Below, in pieces: positions 15,990 to 24,674 of a DNA stretch of 64,000 bases. The notes beneath the pieces were generated by a model. That model saw only the letters and a program-made list of their open reading frames with translations. It was not told the DNA's origin and ran no database searches. Origin of the DNA: Desulfovibrio desulfuricans (GTDB taxonomy: Bacteria > Desulfobacterota > Desulfovibrionia > Desulfovibrionales > Desulfovibrionaceae); NCBI RefSeq assembly GCF_024460775.1, contig NZ_JANFYZ010000002.1, positions 304,928-368,927 on the forward strand, in the 5' to 3' direction. Made by a program: the position numbers and the translations under genes. The number at the start of each line of letters is the position of its first letter. Within the stretch, counting starts at the first letter, position 1.

Positions 15990-16582
15990 GACTTGCCCCG
16001 TGTGAGTACGGGCAGGCGGGCGGCTAGATGTTCGCCCATGCGGCGCACCATGCGGCTTTCTGCCGCTGTGAGCACATCATAGGTTTTGCCCGCCACCGGT
16101 TCAGCATCGGCATAAATGCCTCGGGCGATTACGTCGTCGTGGCGGTTTTTGAGTGTCCAGCGCGCTTCAAGCACGGCCTTGGAGTCGAAATTGCCGTCCA
16201 GCCTCTGCAAATCCACAAGCAGCACATAGTCGGCGCGGGTGTCGTCGCCCGGCGCAAGCACGTTCAGCCCCACAGCCAGCAAGGGCGGGGTCAGCACTTC
16301 CTGCACAACGCGGCGCACGCCATGCCCCACGGGCTCCGCCCAGGCGTGGAATTGCGAAACCACAAGCTCTGTTTCGCCGTTCACACGGCTGACAATGCTG
16401 TTGCGGTCAAGGTAATCCGGCACGGTGACCTGCGCCACGCGCAGGTTTTTGCTGGGCAGCGTGTCGGCCTTGACCGGCTCAAGGGCGCTTTCAAGCAGAT
16501 AATAGCGCGTGGGGGTGCTGCGCGCGCAGCCGCTCAAAAGTGTGAGCAGCACCAGTGAAAGAAAAAGGATTTTGCGTTGCAT
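15986..16582 (-). CDS. ABC-type transport auxiliary lipoprotein (PqiC/DUF330-like)
   Basis: A 198-residue outer-membrane lipoprotein: signal peptide with lipobox LLSGC at about residues 15-19. The mature part carries the ABC_trans_aux pattern: 'TRYYLLE' at its start, 'RVAQVTVPDYLDRNSIV', 'WAEPVGHGVRRVV', and 'RWTLKN' near the end. In PqiABC and related MCE systems this subunit links the inner-membrane MCE tunnel to the outer membrane. The gene overlaps mlaD at one base and the HD-GYP gene at four bases, so it is tightly coupled within the operon. Confidence 0.87.
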   Translation of the reverse strand: MQRKILFLSLVLLTLLSGCARSTPTRYYLLESALEPVKADTLPSKNLRVAQVTVPDYLDRNSIVSRVNGETELVVSQFHAWAEPVGHGVRRVVQEVLTPPLLAVGLNVLAPGDDTRADYVLLVDLQRLDGNFDSKAVLEARWTLKNRHDDVIARGIYADAEPVAGKTYDVLTAAESRMVRRMGEHLAARLPVLTRGKS

Positions 16583-17550
16583 CAGCGTGTTCCTTGCTTG
16601 CCCCGCAGCAGAGCTTCGGGATTACGTTCAAGCATCTCGGCCAGGGCGCGCATGGAGCGCATGGTATCTGTGCTCTCTTTGAGAAGGCGGCGCAGGTCGT
16701 TCATGGTGGGCGAATCGCGCCCCAGAATACCCTGAGCCGAAGCTGTGACCACACGTAATTGATCTGCCGCAACAGCCATGCTCTGCATGGCTTCGCGGAA
16801 GGAAACCAGCGTGGCTGGCAGTTCTTTTTCAACAGAGACGCTGGCCGTGCTCAGGCTTTTGAGAACCTGTTCCGTATTGGTGCGTATGGCACCCTCGTGC
16901 AGAATGCCGTGGGCTTCCTGAAAGGTGTTGGTGAACGCCGTAAGCGCCTTGCCCAGCTTGTCGTCGCTGAGGCCGAGGGCAAGGTTTTGCAGCACGGCGC
17001 TGAAGGAATTTACCATCTGCTCCAGCGGCATCTGCGAGAGTGTGCTTTGCAGCGTATCAATGGGCGAGGGAATGGTGGGGATTTCCATATCCGGCGTAGC
17101 GGAGCGGAAGTTGGCCGCCGTGGAAGGATAAAAATCAAGCTCCACGCGGTATTGCCCGGTGATGAGGCTTTGCAGTTGCAGCCGTCCTCGCAGGCCGCGC
17201 TGCACCATGCGGCGTATGATTTCCTGCTGGAATGACTCGGAGGGCGCGGCGGCGCCGCTGGCGCGCACGAAGCTGCGTTCATCAATGCGGATATAGACGG
17301 GGATGGTCACGTTGGAATCACGCGCGTTGGCAACCAGGTTGATGCGCGTGACGCTGCCCATGGGCACGCCCCTGAACACAACCGGCGCGCCCGTGGAAAG
17401 CCCGCTGACCGAGCCATCAAAGTACATCACATATTCAAGATCATTGCTGAAAAGGCGGCCACCGCCGAGCAGCATGATGCCCAGCACCAGCAGGGCCAGG
17501 CCCCCCAGCACAAAAGCGCCGACAGTTGTTTTGTATGACTGCGAGTTCAT
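16582..17550 (-). CDS. mlaD: MlaD-family (MCE domain) phospholipid transport protein
   Basis: A 322-residue protein. One N-terminal membrane helix (about residues 8-30, GAFVLGGLALLVLGIML) is followed by a single MCE domain ('YVMYFDGSVSGLSTGAPVVF', 'GVPMGSVTRI', 'IPVYIRID') and a long helical, coiled C-terminal region to 322. It is far longer than E. coli MlaD (183 residues). The extended helices resemble those that form periplasm-spanning tubes in PqiB and related proteins. It overlaps mlaF by four bases. The role is to ferry lipids between the inner-membrane ABC complex and the outer-membrane lipoprotein. Confidence 0.92.
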   Translation of the reverse strand: MNSQSYKTTVGAFVLGGLALLVLGIMLLGGGRLFSNDLEYVMYFDGSVSGLSTGAPVVFRGVPMGSVTRINLVANARDSNVTIPVYIRIDERSFVRASGAAAPSESFQQEIIRRMVQRGLRGRLQLQSLITGQYRVELDFYPSTAANFRSATPDMEIPTIPSPIDTLQSTLSQMPLEQMVNSFSAVLQNLALGLSDDKLGKALTAFTNTFQEAHGILHEGAIRTNTEQVLKSLSTASVSVEKELPATLVSFREAMQSMAVAADQLRVVTASAQGILGRDSPTMNDLRRLLKESTDTMRSMRALAEMLERNPEALLRGKQGTR

Positions 17551-18467
17551 CGGGATTGTTCCTTGTGCGAAGTTGCAGCGTGCGAAGTTGCCGCCGTAGC
17601 GCTTTCGCCTGCGTCTTCATTCCGGTCGCGCATGCCGCCTCTGGTCAGAAAGAGCTTTGCGCTTTGGTCTGTATTGGGGTCTTTCACCAACTCGCTGGGA
17701 TTGCCGCTGGCAGTGACCGTTCTGCTTTGCGCATCCAGAAAGATGCTGTTTCTGGCTATGGTGAAAATACTCGGCAACTCGTGAGAAACAATAACAAACG
17801 TGGTACCAAGACTGTCGCGCAGCTCCAGTATCAGGTCGTCCAGCAGCCGGGAGCTGACAGGGTCAAGCCCTGCGGAAGGCTCGTCCAGAAAGAGAATCTG
17901 CGGATCAAGCGCCAGCGCTCGCGCAAGCCCCGCGCGTTTGCGCATGCCGCCGCTGATCTCCGAGGGGTAATAATCCTCAAATCCGGCCAGACCCGCAAGG
18001 GCCAGTTTGAGCGAGGCCTGCTCCCTGATTTCATCATCGGTGAGGTCTGTGTACTGCTGCAGGGGCAGCCCCACATTTTCCGCAAGCGTCATGGAACTCC
18101 ACAGCGCGCCCCCCTGAAAGAGCACGCCCGTATTGCGCATGATGCGGCTGCGGCTTTCTTCCGTGCCCGCCCAGAAATTTTCGCCATTATAGCAAATCTG
18201 CCCTTGCTGCGGCTCCTTAAGGCCCATGAGCACGCGCAGCAGGGTGCTTTTGCCGCAGCCGGAGCCGCCCATGACCATGAAAATATCGCCCACTCGCACG
18301 TCAAACGACACGTTGCGCATGAGCACAAAGGAGCCGAAGGCCACTGTAAGGTCGCGCACACTGATGCGCACGTCTTCGTCCGGCACGGCAGGGGCCAGGC
18401 TGGACGGAGCAGCGCTGGTCGCGTCCGTGTTTGGCAGGATGATGGGGGGCTGGGCGGCGTCAGGCAT
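17547..18467 (-). CDS. mlaF: MlaF-like ABC transporter ATP-binding protein
   Basis: A 306-residue ATPase of the MCE transporter. The start at ATG 18467 (MPDAAQPPII) is one base after the mlaE stop; the frame opens further upstream only antiparallel to mlaE. An unusual N-terminal tail of about 35 Pro/Ala-rich residues precedes the domain. Walker A GGSGCGKSTLL, signature SGGMRKRAGLARALALDP (the MlaF-type 'GGMRKR' variant), Walker B ILFLDEPSAGLDP and switch His in VIVSHELPS are all intact. The C-terminus extends beyond the fold and ends His/Ser-rich. Confidence 0.93.
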   Translation of the reverse strand: MPDAAQPPIILPNTDATSAAPSSLAPAVPDEDVRISVRDLTVAFGSFVLMRNVSFDVRVGDIFMVMGGSGCGKSTLLRVLMGLKEPQQGQICYNGENFWAGTEESRSRIMRNTGVLFQGGALWSSMTLAENVGLPLQQYTDLTDDEIREQASLKLALAGLAGFEDYYPSEISGGMRKRAGLARALALDPQILFLDEPSAGLDPVSSRLLDDLILELRDSLGTTFVIVSHELPSIFTIARNSIFLDAQSRTVTASGNPSELVKDPNTDQSAKLFLTRGGMRDRNEDAGESATAATSHAATSHKEQSR

Positions 18468-18468
18468 G

Positions 18469-19596
18469 CTACACATCCAGCACGTTGCAGATAACGGTGA
18501 TAATGGCGGTCGCCACAATAATGCCCACAATGGCCTGCACCACCGCTGTGGTGGTGGCCTGGCCCACAGCCTGGGCGCTACGCCCGCAGCGTATGCCCTG
18601 ATAGCACCCGGCCACAGCCACAATGGCCCCAAAAACCGTGCCGTACACAAGGCCGATAATCAGATGCTTGAAGGGCACCATCTGGATGGTGGCGTTGATG
18701 TATTCCATGGGGTTCAGCCGCAGCATGGTGGTACCCACCAGAAAACCGCCGATAATGCCCATGAGGTCGGCATACAGGGTCAGCAGGGGGATCATGGCCA
18801 TGAGGGCCAGTACACGCGGCAGCACAAGAAAATCGTGGGGAGAAATACCAAGGGTTGAGAGGGCGTCCACCTCTTCGTTGACCTGCATGGTGCCGATAAG
18901 GGCGGCGTAGGCGGCGCCCACCCGGCCCGCCATGACCACGCCCACCATAATGGCCCCCATGACCCGCAACATGCCAATGCCCACAAGGCCCGCAACGTAA
19001 ATCTGCGCGCCAAACTGGGTGAGCTGCACCGCGCCCACAAAGGCCAGAATCAGGCCAAACAGCAGGCTGGTGAGCGAAATGATGGGCAGGGCGGCCACGC
19101 CGCATTCGTGCATGGCGGCAAACAGATCCATGGGGCGCATCTTGGCCCTGCCGAGAAACAGCCGCCAGATGGAAAGCACAATCTCGCCAAGAAAATTCAG
19201 AAAGTCCGCGATCTTGGGCGGAAGAGCCAGCACGCTTTCGCCCACGCGGGTCACAAAGCCCGCATCGGTTTTGCTGCGTTCGGAACCTGCCTTGGCAGGA
19301 ACCGCAAAGGCCAGTTTGATGAGGCGCTCGAGGCCTTCGGGCAGTTCCGTATGCACCGGCAGCTCACGGGCGCGTGCCGCCTTGACCATTTGCACCAGAA
19401 AAACCAGGAGGGTGCTGTCCCACTGGCCTAGGTCGGCGCTTTCAAGGCGTACTTCGCGGATGCGCTGGTCGGCTACCTGGCTCAGGGCGGCCATGGCCTC
19501 CAGCGGCCAGGGTTCGTCCAGATTCCAGCGCCCGCCAACGCTTACGCGCAGCAGCGGCCCTTGAACAGATACGGTCACTTGCGGACTTGTTTCCAT
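18469..19596 (-). CDS. mlaE: MlaE-family permease with N-terminal STAS-like domain
   Basis: A 375-residue inner-membrane permease and first gene of the five-gene operon. Residues 1-115 form a STAS-like domain ('GRWNLDEPWPLEAMAALS', 'DLGQWDSTLLVFLVQMVKAA'), in effect an MlaB subunit fused to MlaE, which explains the absence of a separate mlaB. Residues 150-375 carry the permease signatures 'ALPIISLTSLLFGLILAF', 'GAIMVGVVMAGRVGAAYAAL', 'MQVNEEVDALSTLGI' and 'LVLPRVLALMAMIPLLTLY'. ATG 19596 has no Shine-Dalgarno and lies very close to the best -10 box. An in-frame ATG 30 bp upstream is an alternative start. Confidence 0.92.
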   Translation of the reverse strand: METSPQVTVSVQGPLLRVSVGGRWNLDEPWPLEAMAALSQVADQRIREVRLESADLGQWDSTLLVFLVQMVKAARARELPVHTELPEGLERLIKLAFAVPAKAGSERSKTDAGFVTRVGESVLALPPKIADFLNFLGEIVLSIWRLFLGRAKMRPMDLFAAMHECGVAALPIISLTSLLFGLILAFVGAVQLTQFGAQIYVAGLVGIGMLRVMGAIMVGVVMAGRVGAAYAALIGTMQVNEEVDALSTLGISPHDFLVLPRVLALMAMIPLLTLYADLMGIIGGFLVGTTMLRLNPMEYINATIQMVPFKHLIIGLVYGTVFGAIVAVAGCYQGIRCGRSAQAVGQATTTAVVQAIVGIIVATAIITVICNVLDV

Positions 19597-19602
19597 CACT
19601 AT

Positions 19603-19631
19603 ACTATACGCGTAGCATAACATCTTCGCAA
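19603..19631 (-). promoter_or_regulatory. Promoter of the mla operon
   Basis: Minus-strand -35 TTGCGA (19631-19626), 17-bp spacer, -10 TATAGT (19608-19603), with a second TATAGT overlapping at 19603-19598. Transcription from the first box would begin at about 19596, on the mlaE ATG itself. Confidence 0.5.
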
Positions 19632-19690
19632 GCGTCCTGGCCTGCGAACCGTTTTGAAACCTTTTTGAAACCCCAAACCACCGGGCTGTC

Positions 19691-22471
19691 ATGTCGCTGA
19701 AACAACGCCTCAATCTTTCTGCCGAACCTGTCTTTCTTATGGACGGCTCTGCCTTTATATATCGCGGTTTTTTTGCCAACAAGAACATGCAGCGCTCCGA
19801 CGGCTTTCCCACCAACGCGCTGGTGGTGGTAACGCGCGTGCTGCTGCGCATTCTGCGCGATGAACGGCCCGCCCATTTTCTCTTCGTCAAGGATGGCAAG
19901 GGCAAGAACTTCCGTCACGACCTCTATCCACTGTACAAGGCCAACCGTGACGCCACGCCAGAAGATCTGGTGCGGCAGATGGACCCCATTGTACGCATGG
20001 TCAAGGCTCTTGGCATTCCTGTTGAGATTTCTGACGGCTGCGAGGCTGACGATTGCATAGCCTCGCTGGCGGCGCGTTTTTCCGTCCAGCGGCCCGTGGT
20101 TATCGTGAGCGGAGATAAAGACCTCAAGCAGTGCCTCGGCCCCAACGTGTACATGTGGGACCCTGCATCCAAGGAAGAAAAACTGCTCTCTGCCGCAGAA
20201 TTTACGGCGGAAAGCGGCCTCAGGCCCGACCAGTGGGCCGATGTGCAGGCCCTTGTGGGCGACACGAGCGATAATATCCCCGGCGTGCCGGGCATCGGCC
20301 CCAAGACGGCGCAGAAAATTTTTGAAATATGCCCAACGCTTGAAGACATTCGCGACCATTTTGCCCTGCTTGGCCCCAAGATTCAGGACAAGCTGCGCGA
20401 CCACCTTGAAAACATGTTTTTGTGGCGGCAGCTCACCTCTCTTTCACTGGATGTGTGCACGGAGCTGACCCTTGACGACATGACCGTCAATCCTCTGGAT
20501 GAAGCCCAGTGCGCCAGCATGGCGGAGGAATTTGAACTGCACGCCCTGCGCCGCGACATGGCAACGCTGGCCCGTTTGCAGCGCAGCGCCCCAGCAGGTT
20601 CGGCAGCGGCTCCGGCCGAGTCTGACTCTGCAACTGGCGGGTCTGTATCGAATGCTGGCTCAAATATTGGTGCCGATGCCGCCGCGCTCCGTTCTGCTGC
20701 CCAGGGTTCGCTGATGGCTCCCGCCGAAAAATCCCCTTCAAAACCTCGCCCCGCAGCCGGGGCAGGCCCGCAGATGAGCTTGCTGGATGTGGCCGACGAA
20801 CCCGAAGCTCCGCTCCTGAGCGAAGCAGGGCAGTTGCCCCCCTGCGCAGGGCTTGAGGCCGCAATAATCTGGCCCGGCGGGCCGGGCAAACCGCCCCACG
20901 TGGCCGTGGCTGGCGGCGATGATTTTCGCTGGGGCGGTAATGTGGAAGACCTTTGCACATGGCTCGCCGGGGCGCAAAGGCTGGTGACGGCTGACCTCAA
21001 GGCCCAGCTGATAGCCGCCGCCTGCTGGCGCAAGCTGCCTGCGGAGGCCAATCCGCCGTTCTTTTTTGATCTTGGTCTTGCCGCCTACCTCATTAACCCA
21101 GAGGAAAGCGATTACGGCTGGCCCCGTCTGGCTGTGCGCTGGGGCATCCCCCTGCGCGAAGGGCAGGGCGGCAACGGCCCCGCCAGCATGGCCCTGCGCA
21201 TGGCCGCCGCCATGGAACAGCGGCTGGAGGCTGACGGTCTGCTCGACCTGTACCGCACGCTTGAACTGCCGCTCACGCCCGTGCTGGCCCAGATGGAGGC
21301 GCGCGGCGTCGCCATTGACGCAGCGGCCTTTCAGTCTTTTCTTTCAGACGTGCAGGGCGAGATCGACAGGCTCACGCAGGAAGTTTTTGCCGCAGCGGGA
21401 ACCACGTTCAACATCCGCTCGGCCCAGCAGCTTGGCGAGGTGCTGTTCAACACGCTCAAGCTGCCCTCGCCGCGCAAAACCCGTGGCGGTCAGGCATCCA
21501 CCAATCAGGAAACACTGGAAAAACTGGCCGGGCAACACCCCGTGGTGGAGAGCATTCTCCAGTTTCGTAAACTGGAAAAAATGCGCTCCACCTATCTGGA
21601 TCCCCTGCCGCGCCTTGTGGACCCACGCGGGCGCATCCACACGACCTTTAACCAGAAGGCCACGGCCACGGGGCGGCTTTCGTCCAGCAATCCCAATCTT
21701 CAGAACATCCCCGTGCGCGGCCCGCTGGGCAAGCGCATGCGCTCGTGCTTTATCGCCGGGCCGGATCACGCCCTTGTTTCCGCCGACTATTCACAGGTAG
21801 AACTGCGTGTGCTGGCGCACATGTCGCAGGATACGGCCCTGCTTGAAGCCTTCCGCAACGGCGAGGACATCCACGCCCGCACGGCGGCGCTGGTGTACGA
21901 CCTGCCGTCCAGCGAGGTCAGCCCCGACCAGCGGCGCAATGCCAAGACCATCAACTTTGGTCTTATTTACGGCATGGGCGCGCAAAAATTGGCTCAGGAG
22001 CTGAAAATCACCACCAACGAGGCCAAGGAATTCATTGCGCGCTATTTTGAGCGGCTCACAGGCCTGAAGCAGTTTTATGAAGAGGTGGAGGCTGTTGCCA
22101 AGCGGCAGGGCTATGTGACTACCCTTGGCGGGCGGCGGCGCTTGTTGCCCGATATCCATTCCGCCAACGGGCAGAACTACGCGCTGGCGCGGCGGCAGGC
22201 TATCAATACCGTGATTCAAGGGTCAGCGGCGGATATCATCAAGCTTGCCATGCTGGCTGTGGCCCATGATGCGGAGTTGAAGCGGCTGGATGCCCGGTTG
22301 CTCTTGCAGGTGCATGACGAACTTTTGCTGGAAGTGCCCACGGAGGCTGCGGCTGCTGCGGGTGAACGGGTGGCGGCGCTTATGGGCGGGGTTATGCCGG
22401 GCGGCGTGGCTTTGTCTGTGCCGTTGGTCGTTGACTGGGGGCAGGGCAGGGATTGGGGCTCCGCCCACTAG
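19691..22471 (+). CDS. polA: DNA polymerase I
   Basis: A 926-residue repair polymerase that removes RNA primers and fills gaps. Residues 1-300 are the 5'-3' flap nuclease ('FLMDGSAFIYRGFFA', 'EADDCIASLA', 'VSGDKDLKQCL', 'DTSDNIPGVPGIGPKTA'). Residues 300-390 are an Ala/Ser/Pro-rich linker. Residues 390-510 are a degenerate 3'-5' exonuclease fold: the expected DxE metal motif is replaced by AAIIWPG. Residues 530-926 hold the polymerase: motif A DYSQVELRVLAH, motif B RRNAKTINFGLIYGMG, motif C LLLQVHDELLLEVP. So proofreading is predicted lost. Divergent from mlaE. ATG 19691 has a poor ribosome site. Confidence 0.96.
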   Translation: MSLKQRLNLSAEPVFLMDGSAFIYRGFFANKNMQRSDGFPTNALVVVTRVLLRILRDERPAHFLFVKDGKGKNFRHDLYPLYKANRDATPEDLVRQMDPIVRMVKALGIPVEISDGCEADDCIASLAARFSVQRPVVIVSGDKDLKQCLGPNVYMWDPASKEEKLLSAAEFTAESGLRPDQWADVQALVGDTSDNIPGVPGIGPKTAQKIFEICPTLEDIRDHFALLGPKIQDKLRDHLENMFLWRQLTSLSLDVCTELTLDDMTVNPLDEAQCASMAEEFELHALRRDMATLARLQRSAPAGSAAAPAESDSATGGSVSNAGSNIGADAAALRSAAQGSLMAPAEKSPSKPRPAAGAGPQMSLLDVADEPEAPLLSEAGQLPPCAGLEAAIIWPGGPGKPPHVAVAGGDDFRWGGNVEDLCTWLAGAQRLVTADLKAQLIAAACWRKLPAEANPPFFFDLGLAAYLINPEESDYGWPRLAVRWGIPLREGQGGNGPASMALRMAAAMEQRLEADGLLDLYRTLELPLTPVLAQMEARGVAIDAAAFQSFLSDVQGEIDRLTQEVFAAAGTTFNIRSAQQLGEVLFNTLKLPSPRKTRGGQASTNQETLEKLAGQHPVVESILQFRKLEKMRSTYLDPLPRLVDPRGRIHTTFNQKATATGRLSSSNPNLQNIPVRGPLGKRMRSCFIAGPDHALVSADYSQVELRVLAHMSQDTALLEAFRNGEDIHARTAALVYDLPSSEVSPDQRRNAKTINFGLIYGMGAQKLAQELKITTNEAKEFIARYFERLTGLKQFYEEVEAVAKRQGYVTTLGGRRRLLPDIHSANGQNYALARRQAINTVIQGSAADIIKLAMLAVAHDAELKRLDARLLLQVHDELLLEVPTEAAAAAGERVAALMGGVMPGGVALSVPLVVDWGQGRDWGSAH

Positions 22472-22488
22472 AGCATGGGGGGCTTTTT

Positions 22489-22589
22489 GTCTCTGGCTGC
22501 GTCAAAACGGTTTTTTATTTCGGTCGAGTACCGTGAGAGTACACTCCCTGCATAAAAAAACGTTTTTCCTTGCCAGAAAGCAAAAATCC
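22489..22589 (-). repeat. Palindromic repeat family B, copy 1
   Basis: About 100 bp directly after polA, matching 24675-24766 in opposite orientation. Read on the minus strand it has GGCAAGGAAAAACG, a T-run, the core GGGAGTGTACTCTCACGGTA, an A-run and CCGTTTTGACGCAGCCAG. The arms AAAACG..TTTTTTAT and ATAAAAAACCGTTTT form a long imperfect stem. Transcription from polA would meet it as a potential terminator. Confidence 0.7.
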
Positions 22590-22631
22590 CCACCATGCAA
22601 ATGGTTGCCTTGCGGTTTGGGGTGAGCCTGT

Positions 22632-22745
22632 CAGGCTGATTTACGCAAACCCGACTTTTGCACCCTGAATGCGTCAGCGCCGGGATTTTGATGCTCACGT
22701 ACTTGAGTACGCTGCGCTCAAAATCCCGGCGCTTTCTTTTCAGTC
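22632..22745 (-). repeat. Palindromic repeat family C, copy 1
   Basis: Perfect 16-bp arms AGCGCCGGGATTTTGA (22676-22691) and TCAAAATCCCGGCGCT (22718-22733) enclose a 26-nt core that holds its own hairpin GTACT-TG-AGTAC. The flanks match the copy at 41671-41780 in inverted orientation, including GACGCATTCAG and the AAGCGCCGGGATTTTG arm. Confidence 0.75.
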
Positions 22746-23040
22746 CGCAAAACGCGTATTTTGCAAATTAGCCCAACACCAGCCATCGCCTCCGCTTTCG
22801 CTCCGGCGAGTATAAGGAAGGCAACTCCACGACCAGCTTCTTATGAAGGACGATATTTTTCTGACTTGTAGGACATTCGCTTGATCACGGTTGATCGGGG
22901 TAGGTGTTGTTTGCAATGGGCTGTTTTTTTGAACAAAATTTTTATCTATCTGCAATGGTTATTATTTTTATCGACTTGGAAAGCCAAGGGCATGCGCAAG
23001 GGGCAAAGCATTTATTCAAGGCATAAAAAACAGTGGTATT
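22746..23040. other. Intergenic stretch between repeats, no gene seen
   Basis: This stretch, part of the 909-bp gap between polA and the convergent tilS, has only short frames with no ribosome sites or bias. The informative content of the gap is the repeats on either side. Confidence 0.45.
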
Positions 23041-23255
23041 TGGCTGAAATGGAAACCATCCAAAGCGAAAGCGGACTCTGGCATTTACGCGGCGCGGAGG
23101 GAGATCGCCTGAGCGAGCAAAGCGAGGGGAAGGAAGCTCCCGCAGCTATAGCCGCGTTGCCCTCGTCATCCAGCGGAAGTTGAAAACCCTCTTAGGGGGT
23201 GTTCCGGGGGGAGTGCAGAGGGGGCCGAGGAGGGGCGCAGCCCCTAACAGGCCCC
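23041..23255 (-). repeat. Composite repeat family A, conserved block, copy 1
   Basis: About 215 bp that matches 40135-40353 in inverted orientation at roughly 80% by eye. Shared landmarks (minus-strand sense) are GGGGCC near the start, AACACCCCC or AGCACCCCC, GAGGGCAACGCGGCTATAGC, GCGGGAGCTTCCTTCC, GATCTCCCTCCGCGCCGCGT and AATGCCAGAG. The order with its hairpin array is the same at both loci. Confidence 0.75.
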
Positions 23256-23405
23256 CTTTGCCCCGCGCCGGGGAGGCGCATAACCTTCGCCGAAAGGCGA
23301 AACCAAGTGCCCGCAGGGCAGCAAACCAAATCATTGTGGCCAGAGGGCGAAACCCCGTGCCCGAAGGCGGCAAAATCCAGTTATCTGCCAGCCGCGCAGC
23401 GGCGA
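23256..23405 (-). repeat. Array of mini-hairpins at the tilS 3' end (family A)
   Basis: Six short hairpins about 20-30 bp apart: CGCC-ggga-GGCG, TTCGCC-gaa-AGGCGAA, GCCC-gca-GGGC, GGCC-aga-GGGC, TGCC-cgaa-GGCGGCA and GCCGC-gca-GCGGC. The last lies inside the final codons of tilS. The array precedes the conserved family A block in the direction of tilS transcription. Confidence 0.6.
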
Positions 23406-24511
23406 AAAACAACACTCCCACCTTTCAAATACGCTTCCAACCCACCGGGCAACTGAAACCTCGTATTCCCCCGCCCCTTGGCAAGAGCATCATTCAGAGC
23501 CAGCAAAGTTCGGGCGCGAGCCTGACCGTGAATCTGCCCCGAACTGTCAGAATCTTTGTCAGCATTCCCCGCCGCAGGGCGGCACAAAAAACGCACAGCC
23601 CGAACATACAGGCGCAAGCGGGCGGCAGGGTGCAGCCCCGCCAGCAACTTCGCAGGCAAGGTCAGGCTGGGGCCTTCAACAATATCTTTCTTTGCTGAAA
23701 GCTCCGCGTCATCCTTCCCCACAATCCACGGATGTTCAGCCAGGGCCGCATCGAGCGCCGTATTCCAGTAATCCTCATCCAGCCGTGCCATTTGCCACAG
23801 ATCATGCAGGGTGCGGTCAAGGGAGGGATTTTCTTCGCGCAGCAGGGGCAGCACATCCAGCCGCAGCCTGTTGCGCTTGTATTGGCGGCTCTGGTTGCTG
23901 GCATCCTCGCGCCAGTCAATGCCGCATTCGACCAACAATGTTCTCAGCGCTTGCGCGTCCGTTGCCAACAGCGGGCGCAGCAGATGGCGCTCGTCATCGC
24001 GAGCGGCCATGCCTCCAAGGGCGGGCCATCCTGTGCCCCGCGTGAGGCGCAGCAATACGTCCTCGCTCACATCGCCAGCGTGATGCCCAAGGGCGATAAC
24101 GTCGGCCCCCACGGCAACGCGCTCCTGCTCAAGCAGGGCATAGCGCAATCGGCGTGCGGCATCTTCAATGCCAGTACCGCTGTTTTCGGCCAGCTTGCGC
24201 ACATCGGCTTGCCGCACGGTACAGGGGATGTTCAGGATATTGCATACCTGGAGTGTAAATACAGCGTCTTGCGCAGATTCGTCCCGCAAGCCGTGGTCAA
24301 CGCTCAGGGCGTGGAGGCTCAGCCCCAGCCGTGGGGCCAGCAGGTGCAGCACAACGGCGAGCGCTGTGGAATCGGCCCCGCCGGAAAGAGCCAGCAGCAG
24401 CCGCGAATCTTTTGCAAGCCCAAGCCGCGTCAGGCAGAAGCGCTCCACCTCAAGGCAAAGACGGGCCGCGGCGGGCGGGATGTTTTGCAGCGTAGGCGCG
24501 GATTTGATCAT
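23381..24511 (-). CDS. tilS: tRNA(Ile)-lysidine synthase
   Basis: A 376-residue enzyme that ligates lysine to C34 of the CAU-anticodon tRNA-Ile, switching it from AUG to AUA reading. The PP-loop LALSGGADSTALA lies at residues 40-52. 'VDHGLRDES', 'ADVRKLAENSGTGIEDAARR' and 'ALGHHAGDVSEDVLLRLTRG' follow in family order, then 'DWREDASNQSRQYKRNRLR', the tRNA-contacting block. The C-terminal region is Asp/Ser-rich and less conserved. The 3' end runs into a hairpin array (23256-23405), so the last dozen residues (FRRCAAGR) are encoded partly by repeat DNA. Confidence 0.94.
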   Translation of the reverse strand: MIKSAPTLQNIPPAAARLCLEVERFCLTRLGLAKDSRLLLALSGGADSTALAVVLHLLAPRLGLSLHALSVDHGLRDESAQDAVFTLQVCNILNIPCTVRQADVRKLAENSGTGIEDAARRLRYALLEQERVAVGADVIALGHHAGDVSEDVLLRLTRGTGWPALGGMAARDDERHLLRPLLATDAQALRTLLVECGIDWREDASNQSRQYKRNRLRLDVLPLLREENPSLDRTLHDLWQMARLDEDYWNTALDAALAEHPWIVGKDDAELSAKKDIVEGPSLTLPAKLLAGLHPAARLRLYVRAVRFLCRPAAGNADKDSDSSGQIHGQARARTLLALNDALAKGRGNTRFQLPGGLEAYLKGGSVVFRRCAAGR

Positions 24512-24674
24512 GGCATGCCTGCGGCAAGGATATATGGGCAGAAGCTCGGCCCGGAGAGATTGGAACTTGTGAAACCGGGAATGACCGATGCAGGAAGGTT
24601 TTTGGGGGGCATGTGCCGCCCCAAATCCGTATCAAAAAGCCGTGCCTGGGGGCTTCTCTAACTCAATGATTCTG

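Noticed and set aside
23256..23405. CRISPR array
   Set aside because: The repeated units are short unequal hairpins without a constant repeat or regular spacers, and no cas gene is in the window.
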